Shown here: positions 34,592-44,878 of the stretch, piece by piece | How positions within the stretch are numbered: position 1 is the stretch's first letter | Layout of the letters: each line of letters begins with the position of its first letter | Assembly (NCBI GenBank): GCA_034770075.1 | Contig: CM068378.1 | Location: 42,250,508-42,314,507, forward strand | DNA from: Aralia elata | Lineage: Eukaryota; Streptophyta; Magnoliopsida; Apiales; Araliaceae | Length of the DNA: 64,000 nt | Direction of reading: 5' to 3' | Translations under genes and position numbers: made by a program | Notes under the pieces: generated by a model | Told to the model about the DNA's origin: nothing | The model's database searches: none | The model's input: only the letters and a program-made list of their open reading frames with translations

Positions 34592-35939
34592 TTTTTACAC
34601 TTTGAACAGTTTTCTTAAATCTTTAATTTCGTGCATCTAGATGTTATGGATTCATGATATAACAATCCAGATCACTAAATAACATAATATAACACATATT
34701 TAAACACTTAAACACAATTTTAACCGAACATTTAAAGATCTAGCATGAGGGTTTTGGTTTTATACCTTTCTTGAAAATTTTTGCTTTCTCTCTCTATGAT
34801 CTAATCCTTGGATGTTTGTGGGATGTCCTAGGCTGATATTGGGACTAAGTTAGAGAGAAAATTTCGTAGCTTAGAGAGAAAGAGAGTCTTGGCTTATAAA
34901 AATTAAAGTGAGAGTTTTCTTTCCTTTTCTCTTTCTTTAATTTCTAACTTTTGATTTAGTGAATCTAATTGATGCAAGGTGTCACTTGTGGCTGATTTGG
35001 GATGATATTAAGCACATGGCATATCTTCTACTTGGTGACTCACAAGATTTGGCCTTATCTTTTTATTAAAGAGGCAAAAAGGGCAATTAAGTCATTTGGC
35101 TTTTAATTTTAATGGCATACTTGAAATCTTGCATACTTGCTAGGGTTGAACCCTTAAGGTTTAACCCTTAGGGTTTGCCAAAGATTTCTAGGGTTTGCAA
35201 AATTAAGCTTAAGATTTTATATAAAAATTTAATTAGAATATACTAATTAAAAATTAGGGTTTTAAAATAATATTAAGGTTTCATAATTACATTAGATTTC
35301 CTAATCACTTTTCTTAATCACATATTATCCACATAATCATTTAAATACAAATATAATTAATTATTATATTTAATATTTAAATTACTTAAACAAAATAAAT
35401 TCTTAATATCTAAAATACATATTCCTTTATTGTAAATATAATTATATCATTAATTATATTTAAAACTAATATCCATAATATACATTCACACATTCAAATA
35501 TAAATATAATCATTAGTATATTTAATATTCGAATTTACATAAGAAAATAAATTCTTATTATTCATATATCCATTATATAAACATAAATCCTTTTAAATAT
35601 AATTACAACAATAATTATATTTAAAATTAAAATACATGACCATGGATCAAATTAGGGTTTTGATTCGTAGTGTCACTTTACCATTTTTACCATACTTAGT
35701 CAATTTAAAATAAATTGACTAATCTTACAAATTCATATCATAAAGAAATAATCATAGTAATAATAATAATATTAATAATCATTTCTTAAAATATACATTT
35801 ATTATTTAAATAATATAGTAATCATATTTCTTATAAATAATCATATATTTTTAATATAAAAATTAATTTATTAACAGAATATAATTTATAAATATCAACT
35901 ATTCCTTTAATAAGAAATTTATTTGAAACTATATATGAA

Positions 35940-35940
<1 letters not shown>

Positions 35941-35979
<39 letters not shown>
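35941..35979. repeat. (TA)n(CA)n microsatellite in G6 LTR
   Basis: Five TA units are followed by about 14 CA units. Confidence 0.9.
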
Positions 35980-35981
<2 letters not shown>

Positions 35982-38611
35982 CCTATTCACATTCCTTTAC
36001 TTGGACGCATTCCCATACTTGCTTTAATATATAATAAAAATAATTTGATTATATAAAAGAAAAAAAAATTTATACGTAAAATTTCTTATGTAAATATACC
36101 CAAAATCTTGGGTTATTACAAGTACAAGTGATTCTTGGACTTGAGATCATCATAGTATCTTGTGTATGATGAGTTATACTTTGACATGTCCCTTAAAACC
36201 TTTAGGGTATATCAAAGGGTATGATTTGGTATAATAAGTTGTACGTGGAGATAGGTGAATGATCAACAAAGAATCTACCACGTCTAGTAAAAGATGTGAA
36301 TGTCCTATGTGATTCGATAAATGACAACTCAGTAGTCCTTGGCCAAGGCAGAATGAAATTAGAAAGGAGTTTCTAATTTACATTATTTACAATTGTGCAT
36401 TTGGGAATCGAAATACATATAATTAAATAAAATAAGACTTGACAGAAATTCCATGTCTTATACTTAATTGGGACATTGTATGGTAGAAGGATTGATTTGT
36501 ACGGTAACTATGCACTGAAACGTTCTTTTGTGATTAATGTTGAAATCTATATTATCTGGAAAGTCGTTGATCGCTAAGGGGGCTTACCCTTATTGTAGAA
36601 TAAATATTATTTATTTAAATGAATTAAATAGTTTAATTTTTAGATATAATTAGAATTTTCTAATTGATGTATTCACAATCGGTTTAATATAGAGAACCTA
36701 AAAGGTCATACTGCAAAAGGAAAAATATTTATTTAAGAAGTAAATGGCATAATTGTAATAATAAGTTAAGTGTATTTAATTTAGTCTATGGAAATAGAAT
36801 AAATTAAATAGCTTAATATTTATTATTTAATATTTTAGAAATATTAAATATAAATTAATAAGAGGAGTCTTATTATTATTATTATTACTATTACTATTAT
36901 TTAATTCCTAATAGAGATTGAGAATTAATTAATAGAAGTATTCTCTCATTAATTCCTAATTAGATTAGGAGTTTAATTTAATTAAAGGAGTTTAATTAGA
37001 ATAGAAACCCTAATCCTAAATAGTTTAGGGAAGGGTTATTCCTACATCTACAAATAAGAGGAGTCTTATCATAGATTAGGGTTACACACTCTTGCATTAG
37101 ATTGTGGAGAGTACTTGCAATTTCTATAGAGATAGAAACTAGGGTTTTGCCAACACCCATCTTCTTGAACAACTATTCTTCCTTGGTGGATCACCTCTAG
37201 AGGCCAAACACTTGGGTAGCTAACGTTGATCAAAGGAAGGAATCTCGTCGGTAGAATTCGAGGAGAACACGAAGGACTAGGAGTTGAACTTGTACCCGAG
37301 GAAGCTTTGATCTACGAGGGTATAATTCTTATTCTCTTTCTCTTTCGTTTAATTGATAATTGAACACAAGGATATTGAAAGTAGTATGCACACAAGCCAA
37401 TCATATTTGATATGATGTAGCATATACTTTGTAATCTTATTCATTTATTTAATAAAGGAATTGATTTTTATTAAAAGGCATTTTATATTATCTACATGGT
37501 GCTGTTATATTAAATGTGATAAACCCATAGTTTTGAGCAATGCTTTTAGAATCATGATGGTGATCATGCTAATGAGATCTAAATTCAAGATAGCTCACAA
37601 ACTAAAATTGTTCCTAATCGTTGGATTACTAAATTGGGGATTAGTGAATCCGGATAGATTAGTACATACGTTGCTTGCTCTTATGAAGAGGATGATTGAT
37701 CTCATAATCATTTGTGTGGAGACACTAAAGCAAGTATGTAGGTGCTTATTGAAGAATAAGTTCACTGAACGTGACTCGCTAAGGAATACCTAATGGAGTT
37801 TTACTCGGCTGTCAATAGGAGTTCCTCTAGTGATAGTAGTACAAGTGATCCTTAGACTTGAGATCATCATAGTATCTTGTGTATGATAAGTTATACTTTG
37901 ACATGTCCCTTAAGACCTTTAGGGTATATCAAAGGGTATGATTGGGTATAATAAGTTGTACATGGAGATAGGTGAATGATCAACAAAGAATCTACCACGT
38001 CTAGTAAAAGATGTGAATGTCCTATGTGATTCGATAAATGATAACTCAGTAGTCCTTGGCCAAGGCAGAATGAAATTAGAAAGGAGTTTCTAATTTGCAT
38101 TATTTAGAGTTGTGCATTTGGGAATCGAAATACATATAATTAAATAAAATAAGACTTGACAGAAATTCCATGTCTTATATTTAATTGGGACATTGTATGG
38201 TAGAAGGATTGAATTGTACGGTAACTATTTACTCAAAGGTTCTTTTGTGATTAATGTTGAAATCTATATTATCTGGAAAGTCGTTGATCGCTAAGGGGGC
38301 TTACCCTTATTGTAGAATAAATATTATTTATTTAAATGAATTAAATAGTTTAATTTATTTATTTAAATAAGATTAGAATTGTTCTAATTGATTTATTCAC
38401 AACCGGTTTAATATGGAGAACCTAAAGGGTCACACCGCAAAAGGAAAATATTTATTTAAGAAGTAAATGGCATAATTGTAATAATAAGTTAAGTGTATTT
38501 AATTTAATCTATGGAGATAGAATAAATTAAATAGCTTAATATTTATTATTTAATATTTTGGAAATATTAAATATAAATTAATAAGAGGAGTCTTATTATT
38601 ATTATTACTAT

Positions 38612-38743
38612 TACTATTATTTAATTCCTAATAGGGATTGGGAATTAATTAATATTACTATTATTTAATTCCTAATAGGGATTGGGAATTAATTAATATA
38701 ACTATTATTTAATTCCTAATAGGGATTGAGAATTAATTAATAG
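38612..38743 (+). repeat. 44 bp triplication in copia C LTR
   Basis: Three tandem units each contain the inverted repeat TTAATTCC/GGAATTAA. The 3' LTR has the same array (about 46116-46247). LTRs A, B, D and E have one unit. Confidence 0.9.
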
Positions 38744-38852
38744 AAGTACTCTCTCTCATTAATTCCTAATTGGATTAGGAATATAATTAAAGGAGTTTAA
38801 TTAAAATAGAAACCCTAATCCTAAATAGTTTAGGGAAGGGGTTTTCCTACAT

Positions 38853-38860
38853 CTATAAAT
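38853..38860 (+). promoter_or_regulatory. TATA box of copia C LTR
   Basis: CTATAAATAAG lies about 435 bp from the LTR end and is conserved among the copia LTRs here. Transcription would be expected to start about 30 bp downstream. Confidence 0.65.
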
Positions 38861-39289
38861 AAGAGAAGTCTTATCATAGATTAGTGTTACACACTCTTGC
38901 ATTAGATTGTGGAGAGTACTTACAATTTCTATAGAGATAGAAAACTAGGGTTTTGCCAAACACCCATCTTCTTGAATAGGTATTATTCCTTGGTGGATCA
39001 CCTCTAGAGGCCAAACACTTGGGTGGCTAACATTTATCAAAGGAAAGAATCACAAACTCGTTGAATTCAAGGAGAACGCGAAGGAATTGGAGTTGAACTT
39101 GTACCTGAGGAAGCTAGAATTCTACAAGGGTATAATTCTTATTCTCTATCTCTTTCGTTTAATTAATAATTGTGCATAAAGAACGATCATGGTGATGGTT
39201 TGTATAAAAAAATTAAAATCCGTTTTGTCGCGCTTCCGCTATATTTATGTAATTTGATTGCATGCTCGCGTTACATACAAACCTAACAG

Positions 39290-39303
39290 TGGTATCAAGA
39301 GCC
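39290..39303 (+). promoter_or_regulatory. Copia C primer binding site
   Basis: TGGTATCAAGAGCC starts one base after the 5' LTR. It fits priming by initiator tRNA-Met. Confidence 0.9.
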
Positions 39304-39469
39304 AATCTTTATGCGAATTATTAATTGTTTTGATTCTATTTATATATGGGTATGTATTTAGAATAATTTATTGGGCATAATTAGTTGTGTAAAATTATTA
39401 TTTTATGAAAAACGAAATCACTTGATTTAATTAAATGGGTGATTAGTAATGGATTACATATATCACGTG

Positions 39470-39509
<40 letters not shown>

Positions 39510-40940
39510 CCGTTACTTTATATCTTATATATATATATATAATATATGTAATCATGTGATATGTATATATATATATATAAATCTGTTACTATATATTATA
39601 TATATATATAATATATGTATATATATAATATTCTTAATAATTTTATAATTAAAATAAAGAGTTTATTTTAATCTTGAAATTGGATTTCATGCAACTTAAA
39701 ATTGCCCATTAAATGATACTCGTATATATATAGAATGATTTTATTATTCATGAGATGAATGTTATTTATTGATACATATAGAGATATGTATGATAATAAA
39801 TAGGGATTGTTTATGGACTATAGACCAATGTGTGATTGGAATTATTTTAGAGGATGCTTGAATGTATGGGTTTTTATAAATGGGGTCTGCGTACCTCGTC
39901 TTCTCTAATTTTTTCTTAATGTAAATTCTATCTCCCTTCTATGTACTTTCCCTTGACTGCTGATCAAGGTTTCTATTTAATGTAAATAGTTTTTGTAATA
40001 GGATTAGTTAGAATTAAATTTTGAAGAATTGGAGACCAAGGAGCAAGGAGCGCTTGAAGACCCGTTTGTAATGGAGCCCGAGTTTAAATGTAATAGTTAT
40101 ATTTAAATTTAATTCTTGCACCCTAGGTTTGACCTTTTGGTTCACTTGGTGGCTCTAGTGAACCAAACTAGAATAAAAGTCCATAATCAATCCGGGTAGA
40201 ATATAGTATTCTATATGTGCATGCTTATTATATATATATATATATTATATATTATCCAACATGCTTCGCATGTAAAATAATATGACGCGTATTTTATATA
40301 TATATGTGCATGCGCGCTAAACAAGATGAGACTAATAATAACAAATCCCTCAAAGTAATTATATTAAGTCCTAAGCGTTCAAAGATATTTGGAATATCGA
40401 ACGTCGCCTTCTAGCATGGTAAAGCGATAGAGTATTAAATATTTAATATGAGTTTGTTGTGTCACACAAGGCAAGTATTAAATATTTAAGATGTTGCTTT
40501 ATCACATTTGATGCTTATACATAGACTGAACGATACTGTTTTGTTGTGTCACACAAGGACAGTGTTTTTCTTTCGAATATATGGAAGTGCTAGGTTGGAC
40601 TTAACTTAGATAATTTTGATTCGGATGTGTCACACTTGATCAAAATAATCTAAGAGGCAAAATACAAGGAGTTACATAGTGATGTAATTGACAATAGTTG
40701 TCTACCTATTTATTTATATATAGTTTGTTGTGTCACACAAGGCTATATACATTTGAAATGAGATCCTTATTCTCACTAGCAAATCTTTAATTAGATTTGC
40801 CGAACTATATAATGAGGGTAATATAGTTTGATGAAAATAGTGGGAGATACCAATTTAAAATAAAGACCTAATTTATTTTGGTAATTAATTAAATGAATGT
40901 ATGCTAAAATGTTGTCTATTTCACATGCAGAATTTAAAAA
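39304..40940 (+). other. Copia C untranslated leader
   Basis: This long leader has no substantial reading frame. In order it holds TA repeats with the palindrome ATATCACGTGATAT (39460-39473), more TA tracts to about 39630, the hairpin TTTGGTTCACT/AGTGAACCAAA (40136-40167), TA tracts and ACATGC/GCATGT (about 40224-40310), and four hairpins with TTGTGTCACACAA apices (40440-40750). In copies B and D the first part carries GC palindromes instead of the TA/CACGTG block. Confidence 0.8.
40440..40750 (+). other. Copia C leader: four hairpins with TCA loops
   Basis: TTGTGTCACACAA lies at 40457, 40544 and 40728, and ATGTGTCACACTT at 40625. Outer arms pair around each: a 14 bp A+T stem ending AATA/TATT at the first, ACTGT/ACAGT at the second, a 17 bp stem with two mismatches around ATAATTTTGAT/ATCAAAATAAT at the third, and TATATAG/CTATATA at the fourth. 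Confidence 0.75.
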
Positions 40941-43900
40941 ATGTCAAACTCACTATCACTGCGTAGCATACTTGATGCTAACAAACTGACCGGACCGAAT
41001 TACACGGACTGGTTAAGGAATCTGAGAATTGTTCTCACTGCTGAAAAGATTTCTTATTCGTCAGTCCCTACAAATGTTGCAGAAACAGCCTCTGAGGAAG
41101 AGATTGCTACTTTTAGAAAGTGGCAAGATGATGCAATCTTGGCTCAATGCATCATGCTCGCATCCATGAGTAACGAGCTTCAGCGTCAGCATGAAACTAT
41201 GGATGCTTCTACTATATTGCTGCACCTCAAAGAGTTGTATGGTGAGCAAAGTAGGACTGCTAGATATCAGATATCTAAGGAGCTCTTCCGATCTCGTATG
41301 ACCGAGGGCAATGCTGTTGAGACTCATGTCCTTAAGATGATCAATCTGATTGAACAACTTGGACAGCTTGGGTTCGTGATGGATGGGGAGTTAAGCCAAG
41401 ATTTGATCTTGCAGTCACTCCCGGACACCTTCTCACAATTTGTTGTGAATTTTCACATGAATAAGTTGGACGTCAGCTTGCCTGAGTTACTTAACATGCT
41501 GAAAACAGCTGAAGGTCACTTCTCATCCAACAAGAACCAAGTCTTACTGGTGGATGATTCTTCCAAGAAAAGGAAGAGGCCCAAGGTATCTTCTGAAAAG
41601 AAGAAAGACAAGAAGGCTAAGGGCAAGGCGAAGAGAAAGGATAAGAAGAAACCTGATCCAGATAGCAAAGGAGTTTGCTACCACTGCAACAAGCCGGGAC
41701 ATTGGAAGAGGAACTGCAAGCAGTATCTTGCGGACCAAAAGAAGCTTGGAGAAGCTTCGACTTCTGATCTAGGTTTGTTCATGATTGAAATTAATTTTTC
41801 TGAAAGTCAAAATTCTACTTGGGTATTGGATACCGGCTGTGGTTCTCACATATGTAATAATATGCAGGGACTAAGCAGAAGTAGAAAGCTGAACAAGGAT
41901 GAAGTCGTCCTACGAGTGGGAAATGGAGCAAAGGTTGCTGCATTAGCTGTAGGGACTTATTGTTTAGCACTGCCTTCGGGAAAGTTCATTAGTTTAAATA
42001 ATTGTTATTATGTTCCGACACTCATTAGAAACATTATTTCAATTTCTGTATTGGATATGGATGGTTTTGATATTATAATAAAGAACAACAGTTGTTCTAT
42101 TTATAATAAAAATGTTTTATATGGTGTTGGGAACCTACTGAATGGACTTTATATACTTGACTTGCATGAAAATATACTTCAAATTGAACAAACTAAGAAA
42201 AGAAAAAGAGATGATGTTAATTATACCTTTATGTGGCACTGTAGACTCGGTCATATCAATGAAACAAGATTAACCAAGTTGCATAAAGATGGGCTTTTAG
42301 AGCTATCTGATTATGAATCATATCCAACTTGTGAATCTTGTCTCATGGGTAAGATGACTAAATCTCCTTTTAGTGGAAAAGGAGAAAGAGTTACAGAGTT
42401 GTTAGCGTTGGTACACACAGACGTTTGTGGACCTATGACAACGAATGCACGAGGAGGGTATTCTTATTTTATTACTTTCACTGATGATCATTCTAGATTT
42501 GGATATGTGTATTTAATGAAATACAAATCTGAATCGTTTGAAAAGTTCAAAGAATTCAGAAGTGAAGTAGAGAAACAAACTGGTAAAAGTATTAAGATTC
42601 TTCGATCGGATCGAGGAGGGGAATACTTGACCAATGAGTTTCTCAATTGTCTCAAAGAAAATGGAATAATCTCACAATGGACTCCACCAGGAACGCCACA
42701 GTTGAATGGTGTATCTGAAAGGAGAAATCGAACATTGTTGGACATGGTTCGTTCCATGATGAGTTTTACCGACCTTCCAGTATCATTCTGGGGTTATGCC
42801 CTAGAAACGGCTGCATATGTACTTAACAAGGTACCTACCAAATCCATCCCAAAGACCCCATATGAGATATGGACAGGGAGGAAACCAAATCTAAAGTATG
42901 TTAAGACTTGGGGTTGTCCAGCTTATGTCAAAAGGTTTGAACAAGATAAGCTAAAGACTAGATCCGACAAGTGTAGATTTGTGGGATACCCTAAAGAAAC
43001 TGTAGGGTATTATTTCTATCATCCCAATGATCAAAAGGTGTTTGTAGCGAAACACGCTGCCTTCTTGGAAAAGGAGTTTATCCTCGAAGGGGTCAGTGGG
43101 AGTAAGATATATCTTGAAGAAGTTCAAGAACCACAAAATACTACGGATCAAAGTCAGGTACCTGACCAAGTAGAAGAACCTACTGTACCATTACCTATTC
43201 GTAAATCTGGAAGAGTACCGAAGATACCTGAGAGGTATGGATTCATCATAGAGGATGATGATGAGGTACGCATCATAGATGATGATGATCCATTGACTTA
43301 CGAAGAGGCTATGAGTAGTAATGACTCAGAGAAATGGCTAGAAGCCATGAAATCCGAGATGGACTCCATGTATGAAAACCAAGTATGGACTTTGGTTTCA
43401 CCACCTGAGGGCATTAAGCCTATTGGGTGTAAATGGGTCTTTAAGAGAAAGACTGGGGCAGATGGCAAGGTAGAGACCTATAAGGCCCGACTGGTTGCAA
43501 AAGGTTTCAAACAAAGACAAGGAGTTGACTATGATGAAACCTTCTCGCCAGTAGCTATGCTCAAGTCTATTCGGATTTTGCTTGCAATTGCAGCTTATTA
43601 TGACTACGAGATCTGGCAAATGGACGTGAAAACGGCCTTCCTCAATGGAGAGCTTGAGGAGAATGTATATATGATACAGCCAGAGGGTTTTGTTTCAACG
43701 GTTGGAACAAACCAAGTCTGTAAGCTACAACGATCCATTTATGGATTGAAGCAAGCTTCTCGAAGGTGGAACATCCGTTTTGATGAGATAATCAAAAGGT
43801 TTGATTTTATCAAAAATGAGGATGAACCTTGTGTGTACAAGAAGGTTAGTGGGAGCGCTGTTTCATTCCTTGTATTATATGTTGATGACATATTATTGAT

Positions 43901-44864
43901 AGGGAATGATGTTCCTATGCTACAGTCGATCAAAATTTGGTTATCTAAACACTTCTCCATGAAGGACTTAGGTGAGGCATCCTATATTTTGGGGATAAAG
44001 ATCTATAGAGATAGATCTAAAAGGATGCTGGGCTTGACCCAAGGAAAGTACATTGACTCGATGCTAAAGAAGTTTAGCATGGAAGATTCCAAGAGAGGTC
44101 TCATGCCGATGAGCCATGGAATACATCTCTCCAAGAAACAGGCCCCAAAGACACCTGAGGAGAGAGACCGTATGAGTAAGATTCCTTATGCTTCTGCAAT
44201 AGGATCTATCATGTACGGTATGATATGTACTAGACCAGATGTCGCTCATGCACTTAGTGTAACAAGCAGATATCAGTCGAATCCAGGAGAAGAGCACTGG
44301 AAGGCAGTGAAAAACATCCTAAAGTACTTGAGAAGAACTAAAGATGTATTTCTTATCTACGGTGGGTCTGAATTGAAACTAGAGGGCTATACAGACTCAA
44401 GTTTTCAAACGGACCAAGATGACAGTAAATCTGTTTCAGGGTACGTGTTTACCTTAAACGGTGGCGCAGTGAGTTGGAAGAGTTCCAAGCAGCAAACAGT
44501 TGCTGATTCAGTGACAGAGGCAGAGTACATAGCTGCAAGTGAAGCTGCAAAGGAAGCTGTTTGGATGAAGAAGTTCATAACTGAACTTGGAGTGGTTCCT
44601 AGCATTAGAGGAGCCGTACCTTTATTCTGTGACAACAACGGAGCTGTTGCGCAGGCTAAGGAACCCAGGTCTCATCAGAAATCCAAACACGTGTTGCGGC
44701 GGTTTTATTTGATTAGAGAGATCATTGAAAGAGGAGATGTCACCCTGGAGCGTGTGGACTCTCAAGACAACATTGCAGATCCATTTACTAAAGCTTTAAC
44801 TCAACAGCAGTTTGATCGTCACTTAGAGAAGATGGGTATTAGATACCATGGCGATTGGTTTTAG
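40941..44864 (+). CDS. Copia C Gag-Pol polyprotein, intact (1307 aa)
   Basis: One ATG-started frame codes for all functions of a Ty1/copia element. Gag fills about residues 1-270, with a basic stretch near 205-240 and a CCHC zinc knuckle at 246-259 (C246, C249, H254, C259). The aspartic protease has DTG at 297-299. Integrase has an HHCC finger (H433/H438, C464/C467) and a catalytic D494, D557, E593 triad with 35 residues between the last two. RT shows QMDVKTAFLNG (893-903) and YVDD (980-983). RNase H carries D1152, E1195 and D1231. No stop or frameshift is present and all key catalytic residues are in place. The usual histidine in the late KHxxxRxH motif is tyrosine (RRFYLIRE), whereas copies A and D keep histidine. 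Expression is expected from the 5' LTR, with polyprotein cleavage by its own protease. The copia lineage is not assigned. Confidence 0.97.
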   Translation: MSNSLSLRSILDANKLTGPNYTDWLRNLRIVLTAEKISYSSVPTNVAETASEEEIATFRKWQDDAILAQCIMLASMSNELQRQHETMDASTILLHLKELYGEQSRTARYQISKELFRSRMTEGNAVETHVLKMINLIEQLGQLGFVMDGELSQDLILQSLPDTFSQFVVNFHMNKLDVSLPELLNMLKTAEGHFSSNKNQVLLVDDSSKKRKRPKVSSEKKKDKKAKGKAKRKDKKKPDPDSKGVCYHCNKPGHWKRNCKQYLADQKKLGEASTSDLGLFMIEINFSESQNSTWVLDTGCGSHICNNMQGLSRSRKLNKDEVVLRVGNGAKVAALAVGTYCLALPSGKFISLNNCYYVPTLIRNIISISVLDMDGFDIIIKNNSCSIYNKNVLYGVGNLLNGLYILDLHENILQIEQTKKRKRDDVNYTFMWHCRLGHINETRLTKLHKDGLLELSDYESYPTCESCLMGKMTKSPFSGKGERVTELLALVHTDVCGPMTTNARGGYSYFITFTDDHSRFGYVYLMKYKSESFEKFKEFRSEVEKQTGKSIKILRSDRGGEYLTNEFLNCLKENGIISQWTPPGTPQLNGVSERRNRTLLDMVRSMMSFTDLPVSFWGYALETAAYVLNKVPTKSIPKTPYEIWTGRKPNLKYVKTWGCPAYVKRFEQDKLKTRSDKCRFVGYPKETVGYYFYHPNDQKVFVAKHAAFLEKEFILEGVSGSKIYLEEVQEPQNTTDQSQVPDQVEEPTVPLPIRKSGRVPKIPERYGFIIEDDDEVRIIDDDDPLTYEEAMSSNDSEKWLEAMKSEMDSMYENQVWTLVSPPEGIKPIGCKWVFKRKTGADGKVETYKARLVAKGFKQRQGVDYDETFSPVAMLKSIRILLAIAAYYDYEIWQMDVKTAFLNGELEENVYMIQPEGFVSTVGTNQVCKLQRSIYGLKQASRRWNIRFDEIIKRFDFIKNEDEPCVYKKVSGSAVSFLVLYVDDILLIGNDVPMLQSIKIWLSKHFSMKDLGEASYILGIKIYRDRSKRMLGLTQGKYIDSMLKKFSMEDSKRGLMPMSHGIHLSKKQAPKTPEERDRMSKIPYASAIGSIMYGMICTRPDVAHALSVTSRYQSNPGEEHWKAVKNILKYLRRTKDVFLIYGGSELKLEGYTDSSFQTDQDDSKSVSGYVFTLNGGAVSWKSSKQQTVADSVTEAEYIAASEAAKEAVWMKKFITELGVVPSIRGAVPLFCDNNGAVAQAKEPRSHQKSKHVLRRFYLIREIIERGDVTLERVDSQDNIADPFTKALTQQQFDRHLEKMGIRYHGDWF

Positions 44865-44865
44865 T

Positions 44866-44878
44866 GCAAGTGGGAGAT
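44866..44878 (+). promoter_or_regulatory. Copia C polypurine tract
   Basis: GCAAGTGGGAGAT lies between the stop codon and the 3' LTR. AGTGGGAGA is the likely plus-strand primer and is conserved in copy A. Confidence 0.8.

Larger units (their letters stand above)
31499..36120 (-). mobile_element. G6 solo LTR (4.62 kb gypsy), minus strand
   Basis: On the minus strand it runs from TGTAATAACCCAAG (36120) to ...GAGGGCGTCACA (31499). The flanks AGTAT (31494-31498) and AGTAC (36121-36125) form a target duplication with one change. It belongs to the same family as G7 (shared ends, TCGATCACACTTAGCTG region). It contains a Stowaway MITE, A+T tandem repeats (33399-34060), a 218 bp duplication (34201-34591), conserved hairpins near 31796 and 32066, and a minus-strand TATA-like TTTATAAGCC (34891-34900) followed by a CT-rich start. 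Confidence 0.9.
37376..39288 (+). mobile_element. Copia C 5' LTR (1913 bp)
   Basis: It runs TGAAAGTAGTATGC...ACCTAACA. It carries a 44 bp unit three times (38612-38743) and a TATA box (38853-38860). It is the promoter-bearing copy for the intact polyprotein. Confidence 0.95.

Noticed and set aside
36121..37375. A separate copia solo LTR left of copia C
   Set aside because: It is a piece of LTR E: its left edge continues 31141-31498 across G6 with a target duplication, and its right edge continues at 46795 across copia C.
37461..37793. Recurring 70-110 codon frames in copia LTRs (also 45037-45297, 13631-13891, 61859-62095)
   Set aside because: The same LTR stretch is open in several copies because the LTRs are recent relatives; it precedes the promoter, has no start context or family match, and is broken in copy A.
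39290..39303. tRNA genes at the TGGTATCA sites
   Set aside because: These are primer binding sites next to LTR ends; no cloverleaf or A/B box is present around them.
40200..40310. Replication origin or matrix-attachment site in the TA-rich tracts
   Set aside because: TA microsatellites occur in several unrelated LTRs and leaders here and nothing else supports such a role.
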